DNA of 64,000 nt from Propionivibrio sp. (GTDB taxonomy: Bacteria; Pseudomonadota; Gammaproteobacteria; Burkholderiales; Rhodocyclaceae): positions 248,001 to 312,000 of the forward strand of contig JADJLB010000010.1 in the NCBI GenBank assembly GCA_016705685.1. The letters run 5' to 3'. Under the pieces are notes generated by a model. It saw only the letters and a program-made list of their open reading frames with translations. It was not told the origin of the DNA and made no database searches. The position numbers and the translations under genes are program-made. Each line of letters opens with the position of its first letter. Positions within the stretch are counted from its first letter, which is position 1. Below are positions 53,825 through 63,514 of the stretch, in pieces.

Positions 53825-55387
53825 TCAGTTGCTCGGGGCGTATGCCGTAAACGGCCCTGCAGCAAATTCGAGCTGTTCGATCAGATCGTCGGCATCGCGC
53901 AAGAACTGCCGCTCGCCGATCTCGACGGTATTACGTCCGGCAAGTTCCACAATATCCGCAGGTAACTGATCGGCCGTCGGCATCGTGGCGCCGCCGACCA
54001 GTACCGGAATCACTCGCAATCTGGCATTCAGGGCTGCGGCTATCTCGCGGCGAACCAGATCGTCCTCGGCATCAAGCCGGCGCAGGCCCTGGTGGTCACG
54101 CAATTCGAGCCACTGTGGCCCGATCACGGCCAGAACGATATCTACTTTGGACAAACTGTCGGCAATGAATCGGTCAAAATCTTCCCCGGCTGGAATTGAC
54201 TCCACATCGAGAAACACGCGCTCGGCACCAAGTCGCGCAACCAGCCGGTCGTGGAGCCGTCCAACCCTGGGGCCGCTGTCGGAACGCCGGTAACTGATGA
54301 ACACGCCGCGAAGTGCAATCCGGCGTGGCCCGGGTAATAGGGCGAGCACGCACCACACCACAAGCAGGCCGTCGACGAGCAGGAGCAGTGCCCACCAGAC
54401 CGGTTGTCGGCGCAGGCGAGCGAGGATATCTTCGCCCAACGCCTCACCATCCTTGAGCACCCAGGCGTGTCCGCCAACCACCAGAACTGCGCCGTCTGAG
54501 CGCATCTCAAGCGAGCGTACTTGAATCGTTCCGGCTTTGGCCGGGCAATCGCCCTTGGCCAGACGCCAGGCAGCACGCCAAAGCTGCCTTCCCGACGTGG
54601 CGCCACATGCCAGGAACGGTGCTGAGCCAGGGATCCCATCCAGACCAAGCGCCGAGACCGCCAGCCCACCGCCCTCTCGGCCGCTGAACGATCCGAACTC
54701 AAGGTTGGCAACAAGCGTTGGCTGCGGCGTGTCGGGCAGATTGATGACGGCCCGCCAGATGGCTTCGGCCGGCACATGCAATTTGATTGGCAAGGTTCCC
54801 GGCAGCACCAGTTCGGTCTCGCCAAGGCGCAGTATCTTGTGCGGAGCGTGCACATCTCCGGTCCACGGCATCGAAAGCGTGACCTCCAACGGCGCTCCCT
54901 GCGCACTCAACTCCACGCGAACTTGACGCGGAGTGGCACCGGCCAGAACACGCAGCAACAGCGTGCCCGGGGGGTTTCCGGTGTTGACAGACATCACTTC
55001 GAAACGTGACATGATTTCGTCACCGACCCCTGGCTCGGCTCGGGTAATCCAGCTCGTCGGCGCATCGCCGTCGGGTGCGGCAATTCCCAACCGCTGCAGA
55101 AGCTCCCGTGTTTCCGGCGCCAGTCGCGCCTGGTCAAAACGCAAATCGAGGCCACTCCCGCGCCCCGTAGAATAGTTGACGAGCGCTTTTCCGGTTGCCA
55201 GCCCGGTCACGGTGATCGCCTGCCCGGGCAATGCCTTCAGGGGACCGATTGCTTCGAGATTAACACTGGTGCGCGGCGAGGTCAGAGCGAACTGACTCCC
55301 CAGGGCAACCAGCAGCAGCCCTGCCGCCCATGGCCAGAGCGCGCGCAGTTCGCGCAACCAGCGGTAGCGAAGTGGCGAAGCGAACAT
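53825..55387 (-). CDS. Receptor-like membrane TIR protein
   Basis: 520 residues from ATG 55387. A first membrane helix (about 18-34), a long beta-rich region (about 40-325) presumed periplasmic, a second helix (about 330-352) and a C-terminal TIR domain (about 358-510). The TIR domain has VFISYRRSD, FLDVESI, LAVIGPQWL and DDLVRREI with Glu448 at the presumed NADase position. Sensor outside and TIR inside is the layout of Toll-type receptors. It follows the exported protein gene by four bases, so the pair is probably co-translated. The upstream extension of the frame overlaps that gene and is rejected. Confidence 0.82.
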   Translation of the reverse strand: MFASPLRYRWLRELRALWPWAAGLLLVALGSQFALTSPRTSVNLEAIGPLKALPGQAITVTGLATGKALVNYSTGRGSGLDLRFDQARLAPETRELLQRLGIAAPDGDAPTSWITRAEPGVGDEIMSRFEVMSVNTGNPPGTLLLRVLAGATPRQVRVELSAQGAPLEVTLSMPWTGDVHAPHKILRLGETELVLPGTLPIKLHVPAEAIWRAVINLPDTPQPTLVANLEFGSFSGREGGGLAVSALGLDGIPGSAPFLACGATSGRQLWRAAWRLAKGDCPAKAGTIQVRSLEMRSDGAVLVVGGHAWVLKDGEALGEDILARLRRQPVWWALLLLVDGLLVVWCVLALLPGPRRIALRGVFISYRRSDSGPRVGRLHDRLVARLGAERVFLDVESIPAGEDFDRFIADSLSKVDIVLAVIGPQWLELRDHQGLRRLDAEDDLVRREIAAALNARLRVIPVLVGGATMPTADQLPADIVELAGRNTVEIGERQFLRDADDLIEQLEFAAGPFTAYAPSN

Positions 55388-55391
55388 GGCG

Positions 55392-56435
55392 TCAGCGAAC
55401 GACCTCAACCGTCCAGGCTGACCAAGCAGTGACCCAGTCGCCTCCGTCTTGGGCACTTAACCAGGCTCGAACCTGCATCATGTGCTGGCCCAGCGAAGGC
55501 TGCAGGTTAACGTCGGTACCATCCCATATCCGCGGTTCCTGGCGGCCGACCCAGGTTCCGGCGGCCACTCCACCCGATAGCGGAATGGAACGCGCCAACT
55601 GAACCTGAAGATCACCGTCGCGATTGACGACACGCAGCACTTCGGCGGCCGCCCGGTTGAAATCAGCGTGGGAAAAGAAACTAAAACGGGCCGTCTCCTT
55701 CTTACGAATACTCATTGTGCCAGGCTTGAACTCGACCTGATCGATGGCCACCGAACCCACCGCCCGTGGACCGGCCCCCAGCCCGAAGACATTGATTCTA
55801 CCCAGTACGGGACCGCCGGGCTGGTCTTTCACGCCGCGAACCAAGAACAGCGCAGGGCTAAGTTGATCTCCCAGGCGATCCGGCAACCTCAATTTGAGCA
55901 GGTTGTGTTCGCTACCGCCGCGCAAGGGAATTACCACTGGCTCGCGGCCCTCGACGTGAATTTCAACCGAAGCGATGGTCCCGGGTTCGGCCTGAAAATC
56001 AATGACCAAGGGCCAGCCGCCGCGAACGAAGCCGCGCACCGGAATACAGGCCATGCTAAACGCCCTTTCGAACTGGGGGCCATCTTCAAGTAGCTGTTGC
56101 GGGATTTCAGGTTTCCGGAGACGCTGAAACAGCTCGCCAAGGTTGAATGACAAGCCCAACCCGACATTGCCACGGGATTCACGACTGACGGGGTGCTCAC
56201 TGTCACTGTCATAGGAAGAGGAATGGTGATCCCCATTCCCACCACTGCCAATTGGAAAGCCGCCGATGGAAAATGTAAAACCGCTGCCCGGTGTCGATCC
56301 GCTCCCCTGCCGTGCCGGACGTTCAACCTGGCAGGTGGACGTAACCTTGGGGTTATCCGCCGTTTGCGCCGCCGCCTTTCCTCCCGTCATCGCTATGAGC
56401 ATTAAGAAGCAGGAAGAGAATCTATTACATTTCAT
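55392..56435 (-). CDS. Exported protein of unknown function paired with the TIR receptor-like gene
   Basis: 347 residues from ATG 56435 with GAGGAAA upstream. A signal peptide (about 1-22, cleavage near KAAAQ) is followed by a Gly/Ser/His-rich linker (about 45-75) and a beta-rich body. The body includes GWPLVIDFQAEPGTIASVEIHVEG and PRIWDGTDVNL, suggesting Ig-like or carbohydrate-binding-like sheets. I do not recognise a family. Its stop is four bases before the TIR protein start. It could be a ligand or co-receptor for the periplasmic part of that protein. Confidence 0.65.
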   Translation of the reverse strand: MKCNRFSSCFLMLIAMTGGKAAAQTADNPKVTSTCQVERPARQGSGSTPGSGFTFSIGGFPIGSGGNGDHHSSSYDSDSEHPVSRESRGNVGLGLSFNLGELFQRLRKPEIPQQLLEDGPQFERAFSMACIPVRGFVRGGWPLVIDFQAEPGTIASVEIHVEGREPVVIPLRGGSEHNLLKLRLPDRLGDQLSPALFLVRGVKDQPGGPVLGRINVFGLGAGPRAVGSVAIDQVEFKPGTMSIRKKETARFSFFSHADFNRAAAEVLRVVNRDGDLQVQLARSIPLSGGVAAGTWVGRQEPRIWDGTDVNLQPSLGQHMMQVRAWLSAQDGGDWVTAWSAWTVEVVR

Positions 56436-56821
56436 GAGCGTTTCCTCGCAAGCTATGCTGTTCCGCTCTGCAGTTACAATGACACGGCCGGGTTTCACAT
56501 GAATCGGCACGCGGACGGCTTACACCCGTGAAATAGGCAAGTGAAACCGGCAAAAAGTTCTCCCCGGAACAACAAGCAAGGCGCTGAACCAGCGCTGCCG
56601 GTCGCTTAACCTGCACATGACAACGACGGGGCATCCTGGCGGTTCGTGCGCTTGAATATAGGTTCAGCATTATCTATGCTAAGTGCCGGATGCCCGCAGA
56701 AGCATACGCCAAGCATTTCGAATTTGCTGCGTCTGTCATGCTTTCATACGCTATAACTTCCTGATTCTTTAAGTCATTTTCTATTTTCGCTGTTTCCTCC
56801 TGTGATGAAAGGACGACGTCC
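56436..56821. other. Divergent intergenic region between the TIR pair and phaC
   Basis: About 385 bases, moderately AT-rich towards phaC. It holds a plus-strand promoter-like sequence (56652-56680). No gene or terminator is evident. Confidence 0.55.
56652..56680 (+). promoter_or_regulatory. Candidate sigma-70 promoter of phaC
   Basis: TTGAAT, 17-base spacer, TATGCT on the plus strand. It predicts a leader of about 135 bases before phaC. Confidence 0.5.
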
Positions 56822-58567
56822 ATGAGCACAGAGCAATCCGCTGCGTCAATGCAGGGTTTCTACCAGGCCGGTCAGGCTTTGACACAGGCCTATCTTGATT
56901 TCGTGACCGGGCAGCAGCTGGCTTTTCTGCTGCCCGCCTCGGCACCGGTGGCATCGTCGACGCCGTTGCCGATACCCAGCCTCGAACCTTTCGCTAGCCT
57001 TCAGCAAGAACTGGCAACCCAGCATGCCCAGTTGTTGCAGTCGATGTTGTTGCGCCAGCCCGGCCAGGCGGCCGAGCCGGTCGTCAGGCCGGAAGCGGGT
57101 GATCGCCGCTTCAAGGCGCCGGAATGGAACGAATCACCGTTTTACTCTTATTTGCAACAAGCCTATCTGCTCAACGCCAGTTATCTGGCCAAGGTCGCAG
57201 AATCGCTTCCGATCACCGACGGACCGACGCGAACGCGGATGCAGTTTCTGACGCGCTTGTACGTCGATGCCATGGCCCCGTCCAACTTTGCCGTCACCAA
57301 TCCGGAATTCATCAAGACCGCCCTTGAGACAAACGGCGAGAGCATCGCCGAGGGTATCCGGAACATGCTAGCCGATCTGGAAAAAGGTCGCATTTCGATG
57401 ACCGACGAGGCGGCGTTCGAGATCGGCGGCAATATTGCGACGACGCCCGGCGACGTGGTATTCGAGAACGACCTGATGCAATTGATCCAGTACGCGCCGA
57501 GCACCGACAAGGTGGCCGAGCGGCCGATCCTGCTCGTACCGCCCTGCATCAACAAGTATTACCTCATGGATCTGCAAGCCGAGAATTCTTTCGTCCGCTA
57601 CATCGTTGCACAGGGATTCACCGTTTTCCTGATCTCCTGGCGTAGCGCCACCGAAGCGCAGGGGCATTACACCTGGGACGACTACCTTGAAATGGGGCCG
57701 ATCAAGGCGCTGACGGTAGTGCGCGAAATCACCGGCGTGGTCAGGCCCAACGCCCTTGGATTCTGTATTGGCGGGCCGCTTCTGTGTTCGGCTCTGGCGG
57801 TGCTCAAAGCTCGCGGCGAAGATCCCGTCGAAAGCCTGACCTTGATGACGGCGCTGCTCGACTATTCCGATCCGGGAGAAATCGGCGCCCTGGTCACCGA
57901 AGCCACTGTGGCCGCTTACGAAGCGTCGATCGGCAAGGGCGGCGTGCTGCACGGGCGCGAACTGTCGAACGTTTTTTCGGCGCTGCGGGCCAACGACCTG
58001 ATCTGGCAATACGTCGTCGGCAATTACCTCAAGGGAAAAAAACCCGAACCCTTTGACCTACTCTATTGGAATTCGGACAGTACCAACCTGCCGGGTCCGT
58101 GCTTCACGCAGTACCTGCGCTACACCTACCTGACCAACGCCTTGCGCGTGCCGGGCAAACTGGAAATGCTGGGCGAGAAGGTCGATCTGGGCAAGATCAC
58201 GGTACCAAGCTACATCATGGCGGCGCGCGAAGACCATCTGGTGCTCTGGCAGGGGGCCTATCTGTCGCGAAAGATCCTCGGCGGCCCGACACTGTTCACG
58301 CTGGCAGCCAGCGGACATATCGCGGGCTCGATCAATCCGGCATCGAAGAATCGCCGCAATTATTGGGTGAATGACAGTGGGGCCTTTCTCACTCCGGACG
58401 AGTGGCTGGCCGGCGCCACTGAAAAGCAGGGAAGCTGGTGGCCCCATTGGGCGGAATGGCTCGGCCAGCGCAGTGGCAAAAAGATTGCCGCACCAAAGAA
58501 GCCCGGCTCCACGAGCTATCAGGTGATCGAACCAGCACCCGGGCGTTACGTCAAGGTCAGGACTTAG
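56822..58567 (+). CDS. phaC: Class I poly(R)-hydroxyalkanoate synthase
   Basis: 581 residues, normal for the single-subunit class I type. It polymerises 3-hydroxyacyl-CoA into PHA granules. The lipase-like box GFCIGG carries the catalytic Cys315; the partner Asp lies in REDHLVLW and the His in SGHIAGSINP. The N-terminal PhaC domain precedes the alpha/beta hydrolase core. AAGGA precedes the ATG. phaA/phaB are not adjacent; rluB follows on the opposite strand. Confidence 0.96.
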   Translation: MSTEQSAASMQGFYQAGQALTQAYLDFVTGQQLAFLLPASAPVASSTPLPIPSLEPFASLQQELATQHAQLLQSMLLRQPGQAAEPVVRPEAGDRRFKAPEWNESPFYSYLQQAYLLNASYLAKVAESLPITDGPTRTRMQFLTRLYVDAMAPSNFAVTNPEFIKTALETNGESIAEGIRNMLADLEKGRISMTDEAAFEIGGNIATTPGDVVFENDLMQLIQYAPSTDKVAERPILLVPPCINKYYLMDLQAENSFVRYIVAQGFTVFLISWRSATEAQGHYTWDDYLEMGPIKALTVVREITGVVRPNALGFCIGGPLLCSALAVLKARGEDPVESLTLMTALLDYSDPGEIGALVTEATVAAYEASIGKGGVLHGRELSNVFSALRANDLIWQYVVGNYLKGKKPEPFDLLYWNSDSTNLPGPCFTQYLRYTYLTNALRVPGKLEMLGEKVDLGKITVPSYIMAAREDHLVLWQGAYLSRKILGGPTLFTLAASGHIAGSINPASKNRRNYWVNDSGAFLTPDEWLAGATEKQGSWWPHWAEWLGQRSGKKIAAPKKPGSTSYQVIEPAPGRYVKVRT

Positions 58568-58608
58568 TTGTCTGCGCGCACATTCGCCGTGTCAACAGCG
58601 ACGCGCAG

Positions 58609-59583
58609 TTATCGTTCGCGCGCTTTGTGCAAGGGTCGTCCTGGCGCCGGATCAGGCATGCCAAAATCTATCAGCAGCTTTTGAACTTCGGCCTCGCCCA
58701 GCTCCAGAACCTGCGCACGTTTAAGGTTCGGCGGCAAGATGAAAGGGCCGTAGCGCACACGCATCAGCCGGCTGACGACGACTCCGACCGCTTCGAACAT
58801 GCGGCGCACTTCGCGATTGCGCCCTTCGAAAAGCGAAATGCGATACCAATGATTGGCCCCCTCACCGCCGGCTTCCTGAAGGGTGTCAAAGCAAGCCGGG
58901 CCATCGCCAAGTTCGATGCCGTCGAGCAAACGCTGGCGCGCCTCGTCGGACAATTGGCCAAGTATGCGCACGGCGTACTCGCGGACCAGGTTGTAACGCG
59001 GATGCATCAGACGATTGGCCAGATCGCCCGAGGTGGTAAATAACAGCAAACCACTGGTATTGAAATCGAGACGACCGACGGCGACCCAGCGCCCGCCGGA
59101 CATCCTGGGCAGCGCGGTAAAGACGTTTGGACGGTGTTCGGGATCGTCGCGTGAAACAATCTCGCCTTCAGGTTTGTGGTAAATGATCACCCGTGGCAAA
59201 CGATTCGAATGCTTAAGGTGCACCAGCTTGCCATTGACCTTAACGCGGTCTCCCGGGCTGGCCGACTGGCCGGTCCGCGCCGTTTCGCCGTTGATGTTGA
59301 CGCGCCCGGCGGCAATCAACTCCTCCATCTCGCGCCGCGATCCGACACCGCTTTGTGCCAGCAACTTGTGCAGACGCTCGGGTTTGCCCGGCTGCTCCTT
59401 GTGACGACTGCGTTTGGACGGATCCGTCGGCGCCGAAAATGACTTTGGGCGACGTTTTGTGCCGGGCACGTCTTCTTCCGTCGGGGCTGACGCGCCGGCG
59501 GAATCGCGGCTTGTGGCCTTACGCGAACGTTGCTCGCCTTCGACAGGTGCTTGAAACGGGGACTTACGGGCTTTGGTGGGCAT
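58609..59583 (-). CDS. rluB: 23S rRNA pseudouridine(2605) synthase RluB-type
   Basis: 324 residues. A disordered Lys/Arg/Ser-rich N-terminus (about 1-65) precedes an S4 RNA-binding domain ([20 protein letters not shown]). The RsuA/RluB catalytic domain follows, with the catalytic Asp in [12 protein letters not shown]. It overlaps scpB by 20 bases, continuing the scpA-scpB-rluB operon found widely in proteobacteria. Confidence 0.93.
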   Translation of the reverse strand: MPTKARKSPFQAPVEGEQRSRKATSRDSAGASAPTEEDVPGTKRRPKSFSAPTDPSKRSRHKEQPGKPERLHKLLAQSGVGSRREMEELIAAGRVNINGETARTGQSASPGDRVKVNGKLVHLKHSNRLPRVIIYHKPEGEIVSRDDPEHRPNVFTALPRMSGGRWVAVGRLDFNTSGLLLFTTSGDLANRLMHPRYNLVREYAVRILGQLSDEARQRLLDGIELGDGPACFDTLQEAGGEGANHWYRISLFEGRNREVRRMFEAVGVVVSRLMRVRYGPFILPPNLKRAQVLELGEAEVQKLLIDFGMPDPAPGRPLHKARER

Positions 59584-60172
59584 TGTCCAGGTCCATCGTT
59601 TGATTCATGATCTCGAGCGGGGGCAACTCGGTCACACTGCGCAATCCGAGGTCGTCGAGGAATTTCTTTGTCGTCGCCAGCAGCGCCGGACGCCCAGGCG
59701 TATCGCGATGGCCAACGACATCGACCCAACCGCGCTCTTCAAGCACTTTGATGATCTGTGTCGCCACGGAGACGCCACGGATATCCTCGATATCGCCGCG
59801 CGTAACCGGCTGTCGATAGGCAATGATAGCAAGGGTTTCCAATACGGCACGCGAGTATTTTGGCGGCTTTTCCGGGTTGAGCCTCTCCAGATAAGGCAAG
59901 AATTCGGCACGTGAGCGGAAACGCCATCCGCTGGCCAACTGCATGAGTTCAAGCGGCCGATCGGACCACTCTACACGCAACTCGTCGAGCAACACGCGCA
60001 AGGTGTCGCTGCCCACCTCCGGGACAAAGACCTTACGCAAATCGGAGACGGACAAAGGCTGTTGCGCCGTAAGCAGTACGGCTTCCAGGATCCGCTTCAA
60101 CTCGCCCGGATGATTCTGCGGTGCCGGAATGGCAACCGAATCCGCGCTCGTTTTGTTATTCAGATCGTCCAT
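59564..60172 (-). CDS. scpB: Segregation and condensation protein B
   Basis: 202 residues with two winged-helix domains (about 25-100 and 105-185; signature [28 protein letters not shown]). ScpB dimers bind ScpA in the SMC condensin complex. It starts inside the end of scpA (17-base overlap) and overlaps rluB, so all three are coupled. Confidence 0.95.
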   Translation of the reverse strand: MDDLNNKTSADSVAIPAPQNHPGELKRILEAVLLTAQQPLSVSDLRKVFVPEVGSDTLRVLLDELRVEWSDRPLELMQLASGWRFRSRAEFLPYLERLNPEKPPKYSRAVLETLAIIAYRQPVTRGDIEDIRGVSVATQIIKVLEERGWVDVVGHRDTPGRPALLATTKKFLDDLGLRSVTELPPLEIMNQTMDLDNAHQSP

Positions 60173-60992
60173 CGGCCAACCTCACATAAATCGGCGCAAA
60201 GGCTTCGGCCTGCGTCATTTCGAGCAGATGCTCGCGTGCCAGCTCGAGCATCGCCAAAAAGTGCACCACCAGCACCTGAACGCCCAACAAGGGATCGAAC
60301 ATGGTGATAAATTCGACAAAGCCGCCGCTATCGCGCAACTGGCGGAGAATCAGCCCCATGTGTTCGCGCACCGACAGCTCTTCGCGTTGTATCAAATGGT
60401 GCGTGTGCAGCTTGGCCTGGCGCAGGATGGTGGCCCAGGCATTCTTCAGGTCTTCGGCATTGACCTCGGGCAAGCGGTGGCGTATGGATTTGTCCACCCA
60501 GACCTGAATCCAGTCGAAATCGCGCTCGGACTGCGGTATTTCGTCGAGCCGGTGCGCCGCCAGCTTCATCTGTTCGTATTCGATCAAGCGACGAACCAGC
60601 TCGGCGCGCGGATCGTCCACATCACCGCCAGACATCTCCTTGCTCCTGGGCAACAACATGCGCGACTTGATCTCGATCAGCATCGCCGCCATGACCAGAT
60701 AGTCGGCGGCCAGCTCCAGATTATGCGAGCGCATGACTTCAACATAAGTCAGATACTGTTCGGTCAGCGGCGCCATCGGAATGTCGAGCACATTCACATT
60801 GGCCTTGCGGATCAGGTAGAGCAAGAGATCGAGCGGCCCTTCGAAGGCATCGAGCATGACCGCCATAGCATCCGGCGGAATGTACAGATCGAGTGGCAAC
60901 TGCACCATCGGCTCGCCGTAAATCCGGGCCAGCGGTTCTACGCCTTCGGTCCAGGGTTCGGCGACTTCTTCTAGGCCGGTCGTCGCGCTCAT
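60156..60992 (-). CDS. scpA: Segregation and condensation protein A
   Basis: 278 residues. It is the kleisin of the SMC complex. The N-terminal region holds [23 protein letters not shown], the SMC-binding signature, followed by [21 protein letters not shown]. The C-terminal winged helix binds the other SMC head. It lies 20 bases after trpS on the same strand. Confidence 0.95.
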   Translation of the reverse strand: MSATTGLEEVAEPWTEGVEPLARIYGEPMVQLPLDLYIPPDAMAVMLDAFEGPLDLLLYLIRKANVNVLDIPMAPLTEQYLTYVEVMRSHNLELAADYLVMAAMLIEIKSRMLLPRSKEMSGGDVDDPRAELVRRLIEYEQMKLAAHRLDEIPQSERDFDWIQVWVDKSIRHRLPEVNAEDLKNAWATILRQAKLHTHHLIQREELSVREHMGLILRQLRDSGGFVEFITMFDPLLGVQVLVVHFLAMLELAREHLLEMTQAEAFAPIYVRLADGRSE

Positions 60993-61014
60993 GGATATCC
61001 CGTCCGCCCCGGAC

Positions 61015-62217
61015 TCAACGGTAATTCAGACCCATCGCCGCACGCACGTCACGCATCGTTTCCTGCGCGAGCGTCCGCGCTTTCTGATTGCCGTCGGCGA
61101 TGATATTGCGCAGCAGAATCGGATCGTCGAGAAAGGTCTGGGCGCGCTCGCGCATTGGCGCCTGTTCGCGCAGGATGCCATCGATCACCGGCTGTTTACA
61201 GTCCAGACAACCAATCCCCGCGCTGCGACAGCCCTGTCTCACCCAGTCCCGGCATGCCTCATCCGAGTACACTTGATGCAATTGCCATACCGGGCACTTC
61301 TCCGGATCGCCCGGATCGTTGCGCCGAACCCGCGCCGGGTCGGTCGGCATGCGTTTGATCTTCTGCGTGACCGAAGCTTCATCCTCGCGCAAGGTGATCG
61401 TGTTGTTGTACGACTTCGACATTTTCTGACCATCCAGCCCGGGCATTTTCGATGCTTCGGTCAACAAGGCCCCCGGTTCGACCAGAATCATCTTGCCCGT
61501 GCCCTCAATATAGCCGAACAGGCGCTCACGATCGGCCAGCGAGAGGTGCTGTGCCTCATTGATCAAGGCGTGCGCACGTTCGATGGCGGCGGCATCACCT
61601 TCCTGCTGGTATCGCGTCCGCAATTGGCCGTACTGTCGGGCATTCTTGCTGCCCAGCTTTTTCACGGCCTCCTTGGCTTTCTCCTCGAACCCCGGTTCGC
61701 GTCCATAGAGATGATTGAAACGGCGGGCGATCTCGCGTGAAAACTCGATGTGCGGCACCTGGTCCTCACCGACCGGCACCTTGTCGGCCCGATAGATCAG
61801 GATATCCGCCGATTGCAGCAATGGATAGCCGAGAAAACCGTAGGTTGAAAGATCCTTGTTCTCCAGCTTCTCCTGCTGGTCCTTGTAGGTCGGCACGCGC
61901 TCCAGCCAGCCCAGCGGCGTCATCATCGACAATAGCAGATGCAGCTCGGCGTGCTCGGGCACCTGCGACTGGATGAACAGCGTCGCCTGCGCGGGATCGA
62001 CCCCGGCGGCCAGCCAGTCGATCACCATGTCCCAGGTCGCCTGCTCGATCCCCTGCGGGTCATCGTACTGCGTGGTCAATGCATGCCAGTCGGCGACAAA
62101 AAACAGGCAGGGATAGGCATACTGCAGCTTGATCCAGTTCTTTAGCACGCCGTGGTAATGGCCGAGGTGCAGGCTGCCGGTGGGGCGCATTCCGGAGAGG
62201 ACTCGTTCAGCGTACAT
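61015..62217 (-). CDS. trpS: Tryptophanyl-tRNA synthetase, long form with a four-Cys cluster motif
   Basis: 400 residues, about 65 longer than the E. coli enzyme. Class I motifs are GSLHLGHY (HIGH) and KMSKS. Near residues 310-345 the cysteines run C-x21-C-x6-C-x2-C (CPVWQL, GCRSAGIGCLDC). This closely resembles the C-x22-C-x6-C-x2-C motif that binds a [4Fe-4S] cluster in Thermotoga maritima TrpRS. Cluster binding here is inferred. The gene lies between the M50 protease gene and scpA. Confidence 0.94.
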   Translation of the reverse strand: MYAERVLSGMRPTGSLHLGHYHGVLKNWIKLQYAYPCLFFVADWHALTTQYDDPQGIEQATWDMVIDWLAAGVDPAQATLFIQSQVPEHAELHLLLSMMTPLGWLERVPTYKDQQEKLENKDLSTYGFLGYPLLQSADILIYRADKVPVGEDQVPHIEFSREIARRFNHLYGREPGFEEKAKEAVKKLGSKNARQYGQLRTRYQQEGDAAAIERAHALINEAQHLSLADRERLFGYIEGTGKMILVEPGALLTEASKMPGLDGQKMSKSYNNTITLREDEASVTQKIKRMPTDPARVRRNDPGDPEKCPVWQLHQVYSDEACRDWVRQGCRSAGIGCLDCKQPVIDGILREQAPMRERAQTFLDDPILLRNIIADGNQKARTLAQETMRDVRAAMGLNYR

Positions 62218-62224
62218 AGCTTAC

Positions 62225-62878
62225 TTAATTCAATTGAAAAAGAATGACGATCAGATTCGTAAACAAGGCCACAAACGGCCACATGATGTAATCGAGAACG
62301 TGGAAATACAGCAAAACAAGGAGAATGAGAAAGCCCCAGCGCTCAAGCCGGGCAAATTTCAGGGCCAGCGGATGCGGCAACAGACTCACGGCGATCCGTC
62401 CACCGTCCAGCGGCGGCAACGGCAACAGGTTGAGCACCATCAAGGCCAGATTGATGCTGATCCCGATGCCACTCATTTTTTCCAATGGCAGACTATAAAC
62501 ATTGGCTGGGATCAGCAAGGACAGCTTGTACAACCCGGCCCAGGCCAGTGCCATCAGCAAATTTACCGTCGGTCCCGCAGCGGCAACCCAGAGCATATCG
62601 CGCTTTGGATGGCGAAGCCGGCTGAAATTCACCGGCACCGGTTTGGCCCAGCCGAAGAGCACGGGGCTGTTCATCACAAAAAGGATCAGCGGCAGTAAGA
62701 CCGTGCCAAACGGATCGATGTGGCGCAAGGGATTGAGGCTGACCCGGCCAGCCTGCCAAGCCGTCGGATCGCCAAAATGCCGCGCCACGTAACCGTGCGC
62801 CGCTTCATGCAGGGTGATGGCCAGCACCACGGGCAGCGCGGCAATCGTAATGCTCTGGATCAAAGCGGCCACATCCAT
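62225..62878 (-). CDS. Site-2 protease family (M50) membrane metalloprotease
   Basis: 217 residues with about six membrane helices. The zinc motif HEAAH lies in LHEAAHGYVA near residue 24, and the third ligand region is LPLPPLDGGRI near the C-terminal half. These short rseP-unlike members lack a PDZ domain. The substrate is unknown; spore-form SpoIVFB-like and regulatory roles are known in other lineages. It sits eight bases upstream of trpS. Confidence 0.9.
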   Translation of the reverse strand: MDVAALIQSITIAALPVVLAITLHEAAHGYVARHFGDPTAWQAGRVSLNPLRHIDPFGTVLLPLILFVMNSPVLFGWAKPVPVNFSRLRHPKRDMLWVAAAGPTVNLLMALAWAGLYKLSLLIPANVYSLPLEKMSGIGISINLALMVLNLLPLPPLDGGRIAVSLLPHPLALKFARLERWGFLILLVLLYFHVLDYIMWPFVALFTNLIVILFQLN

Positions 62879-62885
62879 TCAACAG

Positions 62886-63512
62886 TCACTCCAGCGCAAA
62901 GGGTTCCAGCGCACCGCGTCCAGCGCGGATCAGCACGGGCGGCAGGCTGGTCAGGTCGATGACCGTGGTGGGTTCGGTTCCGCATTGACCGGCATCGAGG
63001 ATCAGCTCCAGCAATTCATCCAGCCGGTCCTGAATTTCCCAGCCCTCGGTCAAGGGCAGGTCGTCGCCGGGCAGCATCAGGGTAGTCGTCAGCAAAGGCT
63101 CGCCCAGCGCTGCGAGCAAACCCTGCGCCACCTTGTGCGCCGGCACGCGAAGCCCGATGGTCTTGCGCTTGGGATGCAGTACCCGGCGCGGCAGTTCCTT
63201 TGTTCCTTCGAGGATGAAAGTGTAGCTGCCGGGCGTTGTCGCCTTGAGCAGGCGGTACTGGGTGTTGTCGACCCGCGCAAACTGGGCTATTTCGGACAGA
63301 TCCCGGCACATCAGCGTCAGGTGGTGACGCTCATCCATATTGCGAATCTGACGGATGCGTTCGACGGCATCCTTGTCACCCAGATGGCAGCCCAGCGCAT
63401 AGCAGGAGTCGGTCGGGATGGCCACGACGCCACCTTCGCGCACGATCTCGGCCGCCTGACCGATCAGGCGCGCTTGGGGATCGTCCGGATGGATGGAAAG
63501 ATAGCGCGCCAT
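62886..63512 (-). CDS. YciO/YrdC/Sua5-type threonylcarbamoyl-AMP synthase family protein
   Basis: 208 residues. The Sua5/YrdC domain begins near residue 20 (EIVREGGVVAIPTDSCYALGC), with the RIRQIRNMDERHHLTLMCRDL stretch typical of the YciO branch. YrdC and Sua5 make threonylcarbamoyl-AMP for tRNA t6A; the role of YciO is less certain. It lies just after the PHP-domain gene in the same direction, the common yciV-yciO order. Confidence 0.9.
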   Translation of the reverse strand: MARYLSIHPDDPQARLIGQAAEIVREGGVVAIPTDSCYALGCHLGDKDAVERIRQIRNMDERHHLTLMCRDLSEIAQFARVDNTQYRLLKATTPGSYTFILEGTKELPRRVLHPKRKTIGLRVPAHKVAQGLLAALGEPLLTTTLMLPGDDLPLTEGWEIQDRLDELLELILDAGQCGTEPTTVIDLTSLPPVLIRAGRGALEPFALE

Positions 63513-63514
63513 GA

